A stretch of 60,655 bases of DNA, taken from positions 1 through 60,655 of the forward strand of contig JADIIM010000045.1 of the NCBI GenBank assembly GCA_015351705.1, written 5' to 3'. This DNA is from Aeromicrobium sp. (lineage in GTDB: Bacteria > Actinomycetota > Coriobacteriia > Anaerosomatales > Anaerosomataceae). The notes beneath the pieces are model-generated. The model saw nothing but the letters and a program-made list of their open reading frames with translations, was not told the origin of the DNA and searched no databases. How positions within the stretch are numbered: the stretch's first letter is position 1; each line of letters begins with the position of its first letter. Both the position numbers and the translations under genes were made by a program. Below are positions 40,802 through 50,333 of the stretch, piece by piece.

Positions 40802-43633
40802 ATGAGAACCACGATGGCATCCGGCCCCTACCGCTGGCGTGCGGTGGCCTTCGTCGCGATCGCGTTGGCGCTGCTGCTTCCCGCGACCGCACTGGCCGCG
40901 GCACCGACGGTGCCCCAGCAGCCGGACGTCTACGTCAGCGGCACCGGCATGGTCACGGTCACGTGGAGGGCCTCGACCGACGCAGACGGTGACCCCGTGA
41001 CCTACGACGTCTACCGCTACCGCGCCCCGGTCACCTCGGCGAACATCGGCTCGGCCGCCCTTGTCGCGGCCGACGTCACCGGCACCCGCGCCGAGGTAGC
41101 TGCTCATGCCGACGAGATCGCGCAGTCGTACGTCTGGTTCTACGCGGTTCGGGCGAAGGACCCGGGAGGCGCGCTGTCCGGCGTGTCAGACACCGCCGCC
41201 CCCAACCTGCACGGCTACCGACTCTCGCCGACCGTGGTCGCGTGCACGCGCTGCCACAGCGTTCACGGCACCTCGCCGATCGACTACCGCACGGTCGCGA
41301 TGTGCTACTACTGCCACGGCTCCACTGCCGCCGAGGACCCCGCCGACGCACTCGGCGACCGCAGCACCTTGAACATCAAGGCCGAGTTCTTCGAGTACAG
41401 CGGCCAGCAGGCGGGTTCGGTACACCGCAGCGACGCGATGGTGACCACCACCGCCGAGTGCGACGCGTGCCACACGCCGCACCGCTCGGCGTACTACTAC
41501 AGCGACGCAGGCGTGTACGACCCCGCACAGAGCTACGCACGGCTGCTGCGGGTCCAGACAGGCGTGGACAGCAAGGGCAAGCCGACGTACTCGTACTACA
41601 CGCGCGCGTCCGCGCCGCTCGGCAACGCGTTCTGCACGGCGTGCCACGGAGCCACCACCGCCCCGATCGGCTACGTGGGCGACCCGGGCGCATACGATGA
41701 CACCGGCGGCGACCACCGGTACGCGTCCGTGGCGGCCCACGGCCCTGACGTCGTGCTCGGCAACGCCACCGCGCTCGCGAGCGACTCCGGCGTGCAGTGC
41801 CTCGCGTGTCACGCGCGGCACGGGTCCGCGGCCGACAAGCTGATCGCGTATCGCGGACAGGACGACGCCGCGGGCACGCCCGACGGGACGTACGCCGAGG
41901 CGTCGCTGTGCTTCGCCTGCCACAGCGCCGGGACGACCGAGACGCGCGTGGGCGCGGGGTACGCGGCGCCGTACGCATGGAACGACCGCGATGTAGAGGC
42001 CGAGTTCGCCCGGACGTCGGCGCATCCGGCCTACAGCGCTGCCGAGGGTCGATCGCTGACGTGCGCGAACTGTCACAACGTGCACCAGGTGGGCGCAGGC
42101 GGCGGCGGAGCGTGGGACCTAGCGCGGGCGAGTTCGCCGGCGAACACGAAGCAGGTCGCAAGCTCGTTCGTGGAGTTCTGCCTCACGTGCCACACCGCCG
42201 AGCCGCCTACGGAGACCATCGGACGCGATGCGCTCGTACCGCATCGCATCGGCTTCACCGTGCTCGGTGAGGATGCACCGTACTTCTCCGGGTGGGACAA
42301 GAGCGGCTTCACCGACTCGGGCCACTACAGCGCCGCTCAGACACCTGCCCTCTGCGAGAACTGCCACGACCCGCACGGCTCGGCCTTCGCGAGACTCACC
42401 GCGTGGACCAGGCCGTCGGGGGCGAGCGGCTTGAACGCCGGCGAGCGCGAAAACACCAGCGCGGGCATGTCGCGCGAGGAGAACCTCTGTTACCAGTGCC
42501 ACGGTGATGGCACGACCGTGATCGGCGGCGTCACGACCCGCCGCGCGCCGGACGCCAAGAACGTGATCACCAAGGCGACCGCGACCTACGGGCACGACCC
42601 GGCCGACACGACCGGCCGACACAGCGACACCGAGACTGCGAGCGAGCTCGGCGGCGCCAACCGTCACGCCGAGTGCGAGGACTGCCACAACCCGCACTCG
42701 GCCACGAAGGTGGGCGGCACGGCCACTCAGGACACGTTCGACACGAGCGTGGCCGGAGGCGCCGTGTACGGCGTGTCGGGCGCAAGGCCTACGTACACGG
42801 CGAGCACGTGGGGGGCGGTGACCTCCTACTCGGCGATCGGACTGGCGGGAGACACCGGGGACTTCGAGGCGTACCTGTGCTTCAAGTGCCACAGCTCGAA
42901 CACCGCTCAGCCCGCCTCGGTGACGCGCAACAGCAGGACGTACGCCCCGACCGACGTCGCCCGCGAGTACAACCCGAGCAACTTCTCCTACCACAACGTC
43001 CTCGGCCAGAGCACGGGGATGCGACAGGACTTCAGCGTCGTCCCCGTGGGCGGCTCGCTCACATCGGTGAGCTGGCAGCTGCCGACGGTGGGCGTGTTCA
43101 CGGGCGGCTACGGCGCGAACACGATGCTCACGTGCACGTCCTGCCACACCAACGACGCGTCGAGCGCCACACAGGCCAAGGGTCCGCACGGCTCTTCTGC
43201 CGAGTGGAGCCTCGACCCCGCGTACGGGACCGACTGGAAGACGGCCGGGCTGCGTGCGGCCGGAAACGGCATGGGCATCGGCAACACGGAGGCGACGACG
43301 ATCATCTGCGCCAAGTGCCACGACCTGTACGCAGAGGCCACCGGGACCTGGTCGAACACGGCACACGCGACCTCTCAGCACTTCGTGACGCACACACGGC
43401 CGAAGCTGTGCGTGGACTGTCACGTACGGATCCCGCACGGCTGGAGCCGTCCTCGCCTGCTGGGGTCGACCGCCGACCCGCTGCCATACCGCTCCGGCCG
43501 CCTGATCGCGATGTCGGTCACCTCGCACACCCGCAGCGCCGGCGGCACGACCGTGTGGGCGTGCACCGACTGCAAGGCGACCGCTGGCGGTCAGCACACG
43601 AAGCTCGAGTCCGGGCAGCCGCAGTGGCCGTGA
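40802..43633 (+). CDS. Secreted multiheme c-type cytochrome, 15 CXXCH plus one CXXCK
   Basis: A 943-residue exported protein. A signal peptide ends near LPATALA; a fibronectin type III-like domain follows (about 35-125). Then come fifteen CXXCH motifs, from CTRCH through CVDCH, spread across the rest of the chain, several with the CXXCHxxH form (CHSVH, CHTPH, CHARH, CHNVH, CHDPH, CHNPH) of doubled-CXXCH cytochromes. The last motif is CTDCK near the C-terminus, where lysine replaces the heme histidine. ATG at 40802 with GGGGGGAA upstream is preferred; ATG at 40775 overlaps the previous stop. Probable role in electron transfer outside the membrane. Confidence 0.92.
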   Translation: MRTTMASGPYRWRAVAFVAIALALLLPATALAAAPTVPQQPDVYVSGTGMVTVTWRASTDADGDPVTYDVYRYRAPVTSANIGSAALVAADVTGTRAEVAAHADEIAQSYVWFYAVRAKDPGGALSGVSDTAAPNLHGYRLSPTVVACTRCHSVHGTSPIDYRTVAMCYYCHGSTAAEDPADALGDRSTLNIKAEFFEYSGQQAGSVHRSDAMVTTTAECDACHTPHRSAYYYSDAGVYDPAQSYARLLRVQTGVDSKGKPTYSYYTRASAPLGNAFCTACHGATTAPIGYVGDPGAYDDTGGDHRYASVAAHGPDVVLGNATALASDSGVQCLACHARHGSAADKLIAYRGQDDAAGTPDGTYAEASLCFACHSAGTTETRVGAGYAAPYAWNDRDVEAEFARTSAHPAYSAAEGRSLTCANCHNVHQVGAGGGGAWDLARASSPANTKQVASSFVEFCLTCHTAEPPTETIGRDALVPHRIGFTVLGEDAPYFSGWDKSGFTDSGHYSAAQTPALCENCHDPHGSAFARLTAWTRPSGASGLNAGERENTSAGMSREENLCYQCHGDGTTVIGGVTTRRAPDAKNVITKATATYGHDPADTTGRHSDTETASELGGANRHAECEDCHNPHSATKVGGTATQDTFDTSVAGGAVYGVSGARPTYTASTWGAVTSYSAIGLAGDTGDFEAYLCFKCHSSNTAQPASVTRNSRTYAPTDVAREYNPSNFSYHNVLGQSTGMRQDFSVVPVGGSLTSVSWQLPTVGVFTGGYGANTMLTCTSCHTNDASSATQAKGPHGSSAEWSLDPAYGTDWKTAGLRAAGNGMGIGNTEATTIICAKCHDLYAEATGTWSNTAHATSQHFVTHTRPKLCVDCHVRIPHGWSRPRLLGSTADPLPYRSGRLIAMSVTSHTRSAGGTTVWACTDCKATAGGQHTKLESGQPQWP

Positions 43634-43697
43634 GGCAGTGGTGGGTACGGCGGGCGGTGCGGGTCGCCCGCGGTAGCGACGTGCCGGACGCGGAGCG

Positions 43698-43727
43698 TGT
43701 GGCCGCGCGCGGAGGCCCGCGGCCACA
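43698..43727 (+). terminator. Hairpin after the cytochrome gene
   Basis: TGTGGCCGCG (43698-43707) pairs with CGCGGCCACA (43718-43727) in a perfect 10-bp stem. A T-rich GTTTTC follows only 12 bases later, so termination is possible but not textbook. Confidence 0.45.
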
Positions 43728-43803
43728 TCCCGGCAAGGTTTTCGCATGAGACGGTTCGGAGACGCGTGCGAGACTGGGCTACGGACGAGCACGCCCACGC
43801 GGG

Positions 43804-43809
43804 TATACT
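43804..43809 (+). promoter_or_regulatory. -10 box of the NlpC/P60 gene
   Basis: TATACT at 43804-43809, about 68 bases before the ATG. No good -35 hexamer stands 16-18 bases upstream. Confidence 0.35.
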
Positions 43810-43876
43810 TGTAGACAGCGCGGGGCCGCCCCGGCAGACGGCACGCCGCACGGCCGGGGTCGGACAGGAAGGCGCG

Positions 43877-45103
43877 ATGCACGCACTCACGATAGGCAGG
43901 CTTGGAGCACGCGTTGTCACGCTTGTGACCGTTTTCGCATTGACGGTCCCGGTCGTCGCTCTTGCCGCACCCGGTGATACCGTCTCAAGCGGGCCGGCCT
44001 CTCCGCCTTCCGCGCAGTCGCCTGCACCCGCCTCCACCACCACCGATACGCCCATCGCCGTTCCCGATGATGCCGAAGAGCGCGCGTTCCGCGCCGAACT
44101 CGCCCGTAGGCAGGCCCGGCTCGATGATCTCGAGGCGCAGCTCGACGAACTCGACCGCGAGCTTGCCATCGCAAGCGAGGCGTACAACCGCGCGAAGGTG
44201 GAACTCGAGACAACGCGCACGCGCCTGGACCTGACCCGCACCGACCTCGCCAACGCCGAGTTCGCGTTCGCGGTCCAGATGGACACCCTCGCCGACCGCG
44301 CCCGCGACATCTACCGGGAGGGCGACACCGACGTCCTCGGCGTCTTGCTGGGGTCGAAGTCCGTCTCGGACTTCGTGGCACGGGTCCGCTACCTGCGCGC
44401 GATCGGGCAGAGCGACGCCGAGATCGCGGCAACGCTCGAGGCCCAGCGCGACCAGATCGCCACAGTCGCCGCCGAGCTCGAAGAGGCGGAGCTCAAGGCC
44501 CGCTCGCTCGAGTTCGAGGCCGAGGCCCGCAAGATCGAGGTGCTCATCCGCGTGCAGGAACGCGAGGCGCTTCTCGCGGCCGCACAGGCCGACCTCCTGG
44601 AGCTCCTCGACGAGCGTGCCGAGGAGCGGCAGGCGCGTGAAGCCGAGCTGCTGCGCGCCGTCCTGCGCGGCGCCGACCGGGCCGGCATCACCGTAGAGCC
44701 CGGCTCCCCGGTGGAGACCGCGCTCGGCTACTACGGCGTCCCGTACCTGTGGGGCGGCGAGTCGGTGCGCGGCTTCGACTGCTCCGGCCTCGTGCTCTAC
44801 GTGTTCAAGCAGCACGGAGTGAACCTGCCGCACTACTCGGGATCGCAGTTCCAGCTCGGCACGAAGGTCGCGCCGGCAGACCTGCAGCCGGGAGACGCCG
44901 TGTTCTTCGGCTCGCCCGTCTACCATGTCGGCATCTACGTGGGCGCCGGGTACTTCATCCACGCGCCGCGTACCGGCGACTTCGTCAAGCTCTCGCGCCT
45001 CGCCGAGCGCAAGGACTACGCGGGTGCCCGCAGGTATGCGTGGACCTACCGCACCGGGAGGATCGAGAACGCGGTCGTCGACCCCGCGACGATCATCCCG
45101 TAA
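43877..45103 (+). CDS. NlpC/P60-family peptidoglycan endopeptidase with coiled coil
   Basis: A 408-residue exported cell-wall hydrolase. A signal peptide ends near VVALAAPG; a long coiled coil follows (about 50-270, RRQARLDDLEAQLDELDREL), then a C-terminal NlpC/P60 domain. The catalytic Cys is in GFDCSGLVLYVFKQHG, the His in VYHVGIYVGAG and the third polar residue in HAPRTGD. The architecture matches RipA/CwlO-type hydrolases, in which the coiled coil restrains the enzyme until FtsEX or a similar partner releases it. AGGAAGG precedes the ATG. Confidence 0.92.
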   Translation: MHALTIGRLGARVVTLVTVFALTVPVVALAAPGDTVSSGPASPPSAQSPAPASTTTDTPIAVPDDAEERAFRAELARRQARLDDLEAQLDELDRELAIASEAYNRAKVELETTRTRLDLTRTDLANAEFAFAVQMDTLADRARDIYREGDTDVLGVLLGSKSVSDFVARVRYLRAIGQSDAEIAATLEAQRDQIATVAAELEEAELKARSLEFEAEARKIEVLIRVQEREALLAAAQADLLELLDERAEERQAREAELLRAVLRGADRAGITVEPGSPVETALGYYGVPYLWGGESVRGFDCSGLVLYVFKQHGVNLPHYSGSQFQLGTKVAPADLQPGDAVFFGSPVYHVGIYVGAGYFIHAPRTGDFVKLSRLAERKDYAGARRYAWTYRTGRIENAVVDPATIIP

Positions 45104-45151
45104 CCTGGACATACATAACCGTTCGCAGAACACTGACGATGAGGGGGGCCG

Positions 45152-46594
45152 ATGAGGGAGGCCGTCGCATCCGCACTCGAGGCGTCACGCTCGGCCGGTG
45201 CCGCGTACGCCGACGCCCGCGTGGTGGAAAGCCGCGAGGAGAAGCTCTCCGTGCGCACCGGCCGCGTGGAGGGCATCGAGTCCGCCGAGTCGCTCGGCAT
45301 CGGGATCCGCGTGATCGCCGACGGCGCGTGGGGGTTCGCCGCAACCGCCGATCTGACGCCCGACGGCATCCGCGCCGCCGCGCGCGAGGCGGTGGCGCTT
45401 GCCCGGGCCGCTGCCACGACCGTGATCGAGCCGGTCAGGCTCGCGCCGACCGGTCTCTATCAGGACGTCTGGGCGGGCCCGTGCATCATCGACCCGTTCA
45501 CCGTCCCCACCGAGGAGAAGCTCGCGCTCTTGCTCGCGGCTGACGAGGGGCTGCGCGCCGAGGCCGCGGTGCGCGTCTCGGCGGCGCACATGGGGTTCCT
45601 CCACATCCGTACAATGTTCGGCTCCACCGAGGGCTCGATGATCGAGCAGTCCTACCACGAATCGCAGGCCGGCATCGTGGCGTATGCCATCGGCGACGGC
45701 GAGATGCTGCCGCGGTCGTATCCCAACTCCCACGGCGGGCAAGCGGTCCAGGGAGGATGGGAGGCGGTGCTCGCCCTCGACCTGGTGGGCAACGCCCCGC
45801 GCGTGGGCGAACAGGCCGCTGCGCTGCTCTCGGCGGCGCCATGCCCCTCGGAGGTGACCACCGTCGTCATCGACGGCTCCCAGGTGGCGCTGCAGGTCCA
45901 CGAGTCCGTGGGGCACCCTACCGAGCTCGACCGCGTGCTCGGGGACGAAGCGGCGTTCGCCGGCACGTCGTTCCTCGGCCTCGGCGACCTGGACACCCTG
46001 CGCTACGGCTCCGATCTCGTGACGATCACCGCTGACGCCACCATCCCGGGGTCGCTGGGCAGCTTCGGCTACGACGACGAAGGCGTTCCCGCCCAGCGTG
46101 ACTTCCTCGTCCGCGAGGGCATCCTCGCGGGGTTCCAGAGCTCGCGCGAGTCAGCGCTCGCGATCGGCCGCACCTCCAATGGATGCATGCGGGCCGACGG
46201 CTGGAACCGTCAGCCGCTCGTGCGCATGACCACCGTGAGCCTCGAGCCGGGCGACTGGACGTTCGAGGACCTCATCGCCGACACCGAGCGAGGCATCTAC
46301 TTCGAGACCAACAACTCGTGGTCCATCGACGACCGCCGGCTCAACTTCCAATTCGCGTGCGAGATCGGCTGGGAGATCGAGAACGGGAAACTCGGGCGCA
46401 TGATCAAGAACCCGAACTACACGGGCATCACCCCGGAGTTCTGGGGTGGCTGCGACGCGATCTGCGGCCCCGGCCACTGGCAAGTCTGGGGCATCCCCAA
46501 CTGCGGGAAGGGCGAGCCCATGCAGGTCGCCCACGTGGCGCACGGCGCCGCGCCCGCCCGCTTCCGCAACGTCCGGGTGGGGGTGGGACGATGA
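45152..46594 (+). CDS. tldD: TldD metalloprotease subunit
   Basis: A 480-residue subunit of the TldD/TldE heterodimer, which degrades unfolded peptides and matures some modified peptides. The zinc-binding HExxxH is in LQVHESVGHPTELD. The C-terminal CDAICGPGHWQVWGIPNCGKGEP segment is conserved. GAGGGGGG lies before the ATG. Its stop overlaps the tldE start (ATGA). Confidence 0.94.
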   Translation: MREAVASALEASRSAGAAYADARVVESREEKLSVRTGRVEGIESAESLGIGIRVIADGAWGFAATADLTPDGIRAAAREAVALARAAATTVIEPVRLAPTGLYQDVWAGPCIIDPFTVPTEEKLALLLAADEGLRAEAAVRVSAAHMGFLHIRTMFGSTEGSMIEQSYHESQAGIVAYAIGDGEMLPRSYPNSHGGQAVQGGWEAVLALDLVGNAPRVGEQAAALLSAAPCPSEVTTVVIDGSQVALQVHESVGHPTELDRVLGDEAAFAGTSFLGLGDLDTLRYGSDLVTITADATIPGSLGSFGYDDEGVPAQRDFLVREGILAGFQSSRESALAIGRTSNGCMRADGWNRQPLVRMTTVSLEPGDWTFEDLIADTERGIYFETNNSWSIDDRRLNFQFACEIGWEIENGKLGRMIKNPNYTGITPEFWGGCDAICGPGHWQVWGIPNCGKGEPMQVAHVAHGAAPARFRNVRVGVGR

Positions 46595-47934
46595 GGCTCT
46601 CACGCGACGAATCGCTCGCGATCGCTCTGCGTGCCGCCGGGCTCGTGCCGGCCGACGCCGCCGAAGTCGTCGTGAGCTCGCAGTCGAGCGCGCTCACTCG
46701 CTTCGCGGGCAACCGCATCCATCAGAACGTCGCCGAGACGGGCACGCAGGTCGCCATTCGCGCGGTCATCGGGTCGCGGACCGGCTCGGCCGAGACCAAC
46801 CGGCTCGACGAGGCCTCGCTCGTGCGCTGTGCCGCCGCGGCCGCCGAGGCCGCGCGGCACGCCCCGGAAGACACTGGCTTCCCCGGCCTTCCGGGACCGG
46901 CGGCGGAGCCTGCCGCACTGGTGGCGTCCGACCCCTTCACACCGTTCGGGGCCGACGCACGGGCCGAGGCCGCCAGGGAGATCATCGGGCACTCGGTGGC
47001 GCGCAGCCTGACCGCGGCCGGTACTGTCGCCGCCAACGACTACGCCGTCGCGGTCGCCAACACGCTCGGCGTGGCGGTCGCCACGGAGGCGGGAGACGTT
47101 CGCGCCACCGTGCTGTCGATGGGCTCGCGGGGCGGAAGCGGCTGGGCGTCGTTCCTCGGCAGGAGCGCGGTGGACTTCCTGCCCTCCACGCTCGGCGAGC
47201 AGGCCGCTGAGACGGCGGTCCGCTCCGAGGATCCGGGGAGTCTCGACCCTGGAGCCTACACGGTCGTGCTGGCCCCTGAGGCCGTCTCGGACATCCTGGA
47301 CTTCACTGGCTACCTCGGCTTCGGCGCCAAGTCGTACGCCGAGGGCGGCTCGTTCCTGGCCGAGGCGCTCGGGACGGAGATAGCAGACACACGGGTCTCG
47401 ATCGCCGACGACGCCACGCACCCGCAGACGATCGGCCTTCCGTTCGACTTCGAGGGACAGCCTCGCGGCCGCACCCCGCTGATCGAGGCCGGCATCGCCC
47501 GCGGCCCCGTGACCGACTCGTACTACGCGGCCCGACTCGGCGTGCCGAACACGGGCCACGCGCTTCCCGCGCCGAATCCCTACGGGCCGCTTCCGCTCAA
47601 CATCGTCATGGAGCCGGGGCACACGTCGCTCGTGGACATGGTCGCCTCGGTCGACCGGGGTGTGTACGTCTCGCGCTTCCACTACGTCAACGTCGAGGAC
47701 CCGATGAAGCTCGTCTTGACCGGCATGACCCGCGACGGCACCTTCATGATCGAGGGCGGCGAGATCACCACGCCGCTGCGCAATCTCCGGTTCACGCAAA
47801 GCGTGCTCGAGGCGTTTCGGAACGTGGTCGCCATCGGGTCCGAGAGGGCACTGTTCGGCCCCGGAGAAGGCGGCGCCACGCTCGTTCCGGCGATGCTGAT
47901 CGACCGCTGGGCGTTCACGGGACAGACAGGCTGA
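46591..47934 (+). CDS. tldE: TldE/PmbA partner subunit
   Basis: A 447-residue homologue of TldD lacking the HExxxH zinc site, as expected for the TldE/PmbA partner. Conserved parts include FAGNRIHQNVAETG and the C-terminal RDGTFMIEGGEITTPLRNLRF. The active site is in TldD; TldE completes the cavity. It ends 59 bases before a GC-rich terminator hairpin. Confidence 0.93.
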   Translation: MRLSRDESLAIALRAAGLVPADAAEVVVSSQSSALTRFAGNRIHQNVAETGTQVAIRAVIGSRTGSAETNRLDEASLVRCAAAAAEAARHAPEDTGFPGLPGPAAEPAALVASDPFTPFGADARAEAAREIIGHSVARSLTAAGTVAANDYAVAVANTLGVAVATEAGDVRATVLSMGSRGGSGWASFLGRSAVDFLPSTLGEQAAETAVRSEDPGSLDPGAYTVVLAPEAVSDILDFTGYLGFGAKSYAEGGSFLAEALGTEIADTRVSIADDATHPQTIGLPFDFEGQPRGRTPLIEAGIARGPVTDSYYAARLGVPNTGHALPAPNPYGPLPLNIVMEPGHTSLVDMVASVDRGVYVSRFHYVNVEDPMKLVLTGMTRDGTFMIEGGEITTPLRNLRFTQSVLEAFRNVVAIGSERALFGPGEGGATLVPAMLIDRWAFTGQTG

Positions 47935-47993
47935 CCGGCCGCCTTTGAGAGTGACCTGCTGGATCCGGTACGACGCGGCCTCAGACAGACTTC

Positions 47994-48038
47994 AGGCCCC
48001 GGGGCTCTTCGCCACCCCGGGGCCTGGTCGATTCTTTC
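47994..48038 (+). terminator. Terminator of tldDE
   Basis: AGGCCCCGGGG (47994-48004) and CCCCGGGGCCT (48015-48025) form a perfect 11-bp stem with a ten-base loop, followed on the plus strand by GGTCGATTCTTTC. The stem is symmetrical enough to act on the convergent gene as well. Confidence 0.6.
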
Positions 48039-48183
48039 GTCCGACCCTCCGGATGGAGGGGCGCCACCATCGGGCCGGACGATACGTCAGGATCGTTTCG
48101 AGTGACCTGACATCTGTGTAATCGGCGTATCACAGCTGGGACTTTAGGGTGTTCACGTCCAAGTCCGGCCAGGGAAAACCGCC

Positions 48184-48981
48184 TCACTCCTCGGCGACGC
48201 CCTTGGCCCGCAGTGCACGAACGTCACGGGCGATATCGGCCACGATGACGACCAGCTCCGAGAGCAGGTAGTTCACGAGCAGGATCACGAAACCGTAGAC
48301 GATGGCGCCGATCAGGAAGATGACTCCGAGGATGAACGCCTCGCCGCCGCCCATGCCGTAGTAGCCATAGCCGCCGTACGGATTCATTATCCCTGCCAGC
48401 GGGCTGGAGCCAAGGAACCACGTCATCAGCAGCCCCTGCACGCCTCCGACCACGCCTCCGATCAGACCGAGCTCGCCGGCGAGCTTGAGCAGGATGGACA
48501 TGATCGGAATCACCGTGTACTCGGACTCCGGCATGTCTCGAACGGTGCGCGCACGCACGAGGTACGCGTGAGAGAACATGTAGGTCCCCACGAGCATCAG
48601 CGGCAGACTGGCCAATCCGCCGAGGATCGCAAGACCACCGCGGTCGACGTACCCGATGAACAGCACGACCGCGAAAGCCAGGCCGGACAGCGCGGTGATT
48701 CCCGAGGCCGCCACGAGGAAACCGGCCACGATGCGACGGAAGAGGCTTCCGTGCGAGATGTACTCGATCAGACGAGGGATGAAGAAGATCTTGCTCCAGT
48801 CGAGGCTTGGACCGGCCTGTGCCGGCTGTGGGGCGGACCACTGTGGAGGTGCACCGGGGGTAGCTGGTGGCGCCGGGGGCGCTCCGGCCCCTTCCCCCTC
48901 CACCACCTGCAGCGGTGTGGCGCAGTTCGCGCAGAAGCGAGCATCGTCGGGATTGCTGGATCCGCAGTTCGGGCAGAACAT
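48184..48981 (-). CDS. Zinc-ribbon membrane protein
   Basis: A 265-residue protein starting MFCPNCGSSNPDDARFCANC, a four-cysteine zinc ribbon at residues 3-24, then a Pro/Ala-rich linker and four to five membrane segments (from about residue 90) with a Gly/Tyr-rich loop (NPYGGYGYYGMGGGE). The C-terminal ELVVIVADIARDVRALR is cytoplasmic. Zinc ribbons fused to membrane segments are common in anaerobes but have no settled role. ATG at 48981 is followed at once by the ribbon, and the frame further upstream is not protein-like. Confidence 0.82.
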   Translation of the reverse strand: MFCPNCGSSNPDDARFCANCATPLQVVEGEGAGAPPAPPATPGAPPQWSAPQPAQAGPSLDWSKIFFIPRLIEYISHGSLFRRIVAGFLVAASGITALSGLAFAVVLFIGYVDRGGLAILGGLASLPLMLVGTYMFSHAYLVRARTVRDMPESEYTVIPIMSILLKLAGELGLIGGVVGGVQGLLMTWFLGSSPLAGIMNPYGGYGYYGMGGGEAFILGVIFLIGAIVYGFVILLVNYLLSELVVIVADIARDVRALRAKGVAEE

Positions 48982-49075
48982 GGCCCTCTCCTCCCACGCG
49001 TTGCAGGACACGGTCACGTTCTCACGAGCGTAGAATCCCCGTCAATTCCTTCCACACCGTCGACCGGCGACCCGC

Positions 49076-50188
49076 CTACGGCTCTACCTTGACCATCGAC
49101 ATCGCGACCGCACGCAACAGGTACTCGGGCATGTCGCCCTCGACGATGTTCATCGACTGATATCCGCCGAAGACCGCCGCCACACCGTACTCCGCGGAGA
49201 CTGAGTGCCAACCCAACGCGCTGCCCCAGTTGGCACGAGTGTCGACGACGTCCGGCGCCCCTCCCAGTTCATGGTCGCCCCATCCCCCGTACACGTGCAG
49301 GACGTCGGATCCGGACCACCACTCGAACCAGTACGTGGACTCGTTGACAGACTCAGAGCCGAGCGAGAATCCCTCCGGCACCCGCGTGGGCATCCACACC
49401 TCGTACGCGCCCGTCACAGAGTCCCGGGCGGCGCGCGCCGCATCTCGCGCGCGTGGCGGGAGCTCCACCGGCACCACGAACGCGACACGCGCCAGGATCC
49501 CATCGCTCATGTCGGAATCGTCGCGCTTCACCTCGGCACGCCCCGCATCCAGATACGGCCTGAACGTGCGCCCCCGCCAGCCCCCGGATTCACGCGTCCA
49601 CGTCACGAGCCAACGACGGCCCGACACCGCGTCGCTGCCCTTGTACTCCTGGATATCGCCGACCGCCGAGTCGCCCTGCACATACAGCTGCCACACGAGG
49701 AACTGGTCCGTGCTCCCCGTCAGCGCTCGTGCGGCATCCATCAGCGCCACGCGGTCCGGCTCGCCCGGCTTGGGTGTGGAGATCGGCATCCCCTCGTAGG
49801 GGCTTGGTGTCGGCTCCGCAGGTGGCGGGGAAGGCTCAGCCGTTGCCGTCGGCTCGGCGATCGCCTGCTCCGGCTGGCTCACCGTCTCCGACGCCGTGTC
49901 GTCCGCCCCGCCACCACCAAGGACGTACGGACCGAGCAGGACCGCGCCGGCTCCGAGGAAGGCGAGCAGCGCGATGACCGCGAACACGACCCAGGCACGC
50001 CCGCCACCCGCACGCTCTGAGGCCCCGCCGTCTCGGGCGGCATCAGCGGGGGCAGGGGCGGGATCTGTGACCGTTTCCGCCGGAGATGGGACGAGGGGAG
50101 GTGGGACGGAGGGCGCCTGCGCGCCACAACCGGTGCAGAAGCGCGCCTCCTCGACCAACGCCGTGCCGCACGCCGTACAGTAGCGCAT
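49076..50188 (-). CDS. Zinc-ribbon protein with single membrane anchor and extracytoplasmic domain
   Basis: A 370-residue protein: zinc ribbon (YCTACG...FCTGCG, residues 3-22), Pro/Ala linker, one membrane segment (about 65-90), a Pro/Glu/Thr-rich stretch and a globular domain of about 230 residues with RVPEGFSLGSESVNES near its end, reminiscent of DUF4367-type domains. ATG at 50188 directly precedes the ribbon. Divergent from the PASTA protein gene, whose product shares the single-anchor layout. Confidence 0.82.
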   Translation of the reverse strand: MRYCTACGTALVEEARFCTGCGAQAPSVPPPLVPSPAETVTDPAPAPADAARDGGASERAGGGRAWVVFAVIALLAFLGAGAVLLGPYVLGGGGADDTASETVSQPEQAIAEPTATAEPSPPPAEPTPSPYEGMPISTPKPGEPDRVALMDAARALTGSTDQFLVWQLYVQGDSAVGDIQEYKGSDAVSGRRWLVTWTRESGGWRGRTFRPYLDAGRAEVKRDDSDMSDGILARVAFVVPVELPPRARDAARAARDSVTGAYEVWMPTRVPEGFSLGSESVNESTYWFEWWSGSDVLHVYGGWGDHELGGAPDVVDTRANWGSALGWHSVSAEYGVAAVFGGYQSMNIVEGDMPEYLLRAVAMSMVKVEP

Positions 50189-50333
50189 CGCACGCCCTCC
50201 CTTGCCCGTCGCCGCCACCTCTACTGCCCGCTCGGCCTCGTCGGACTTCATCTTGCACCAATGCTGAGGCACATGCAGCCTCTTCCGTTATCATTATCGC
50301 TGGTGGCCACAGGCGCGACCGAGAGGAGCTCCC

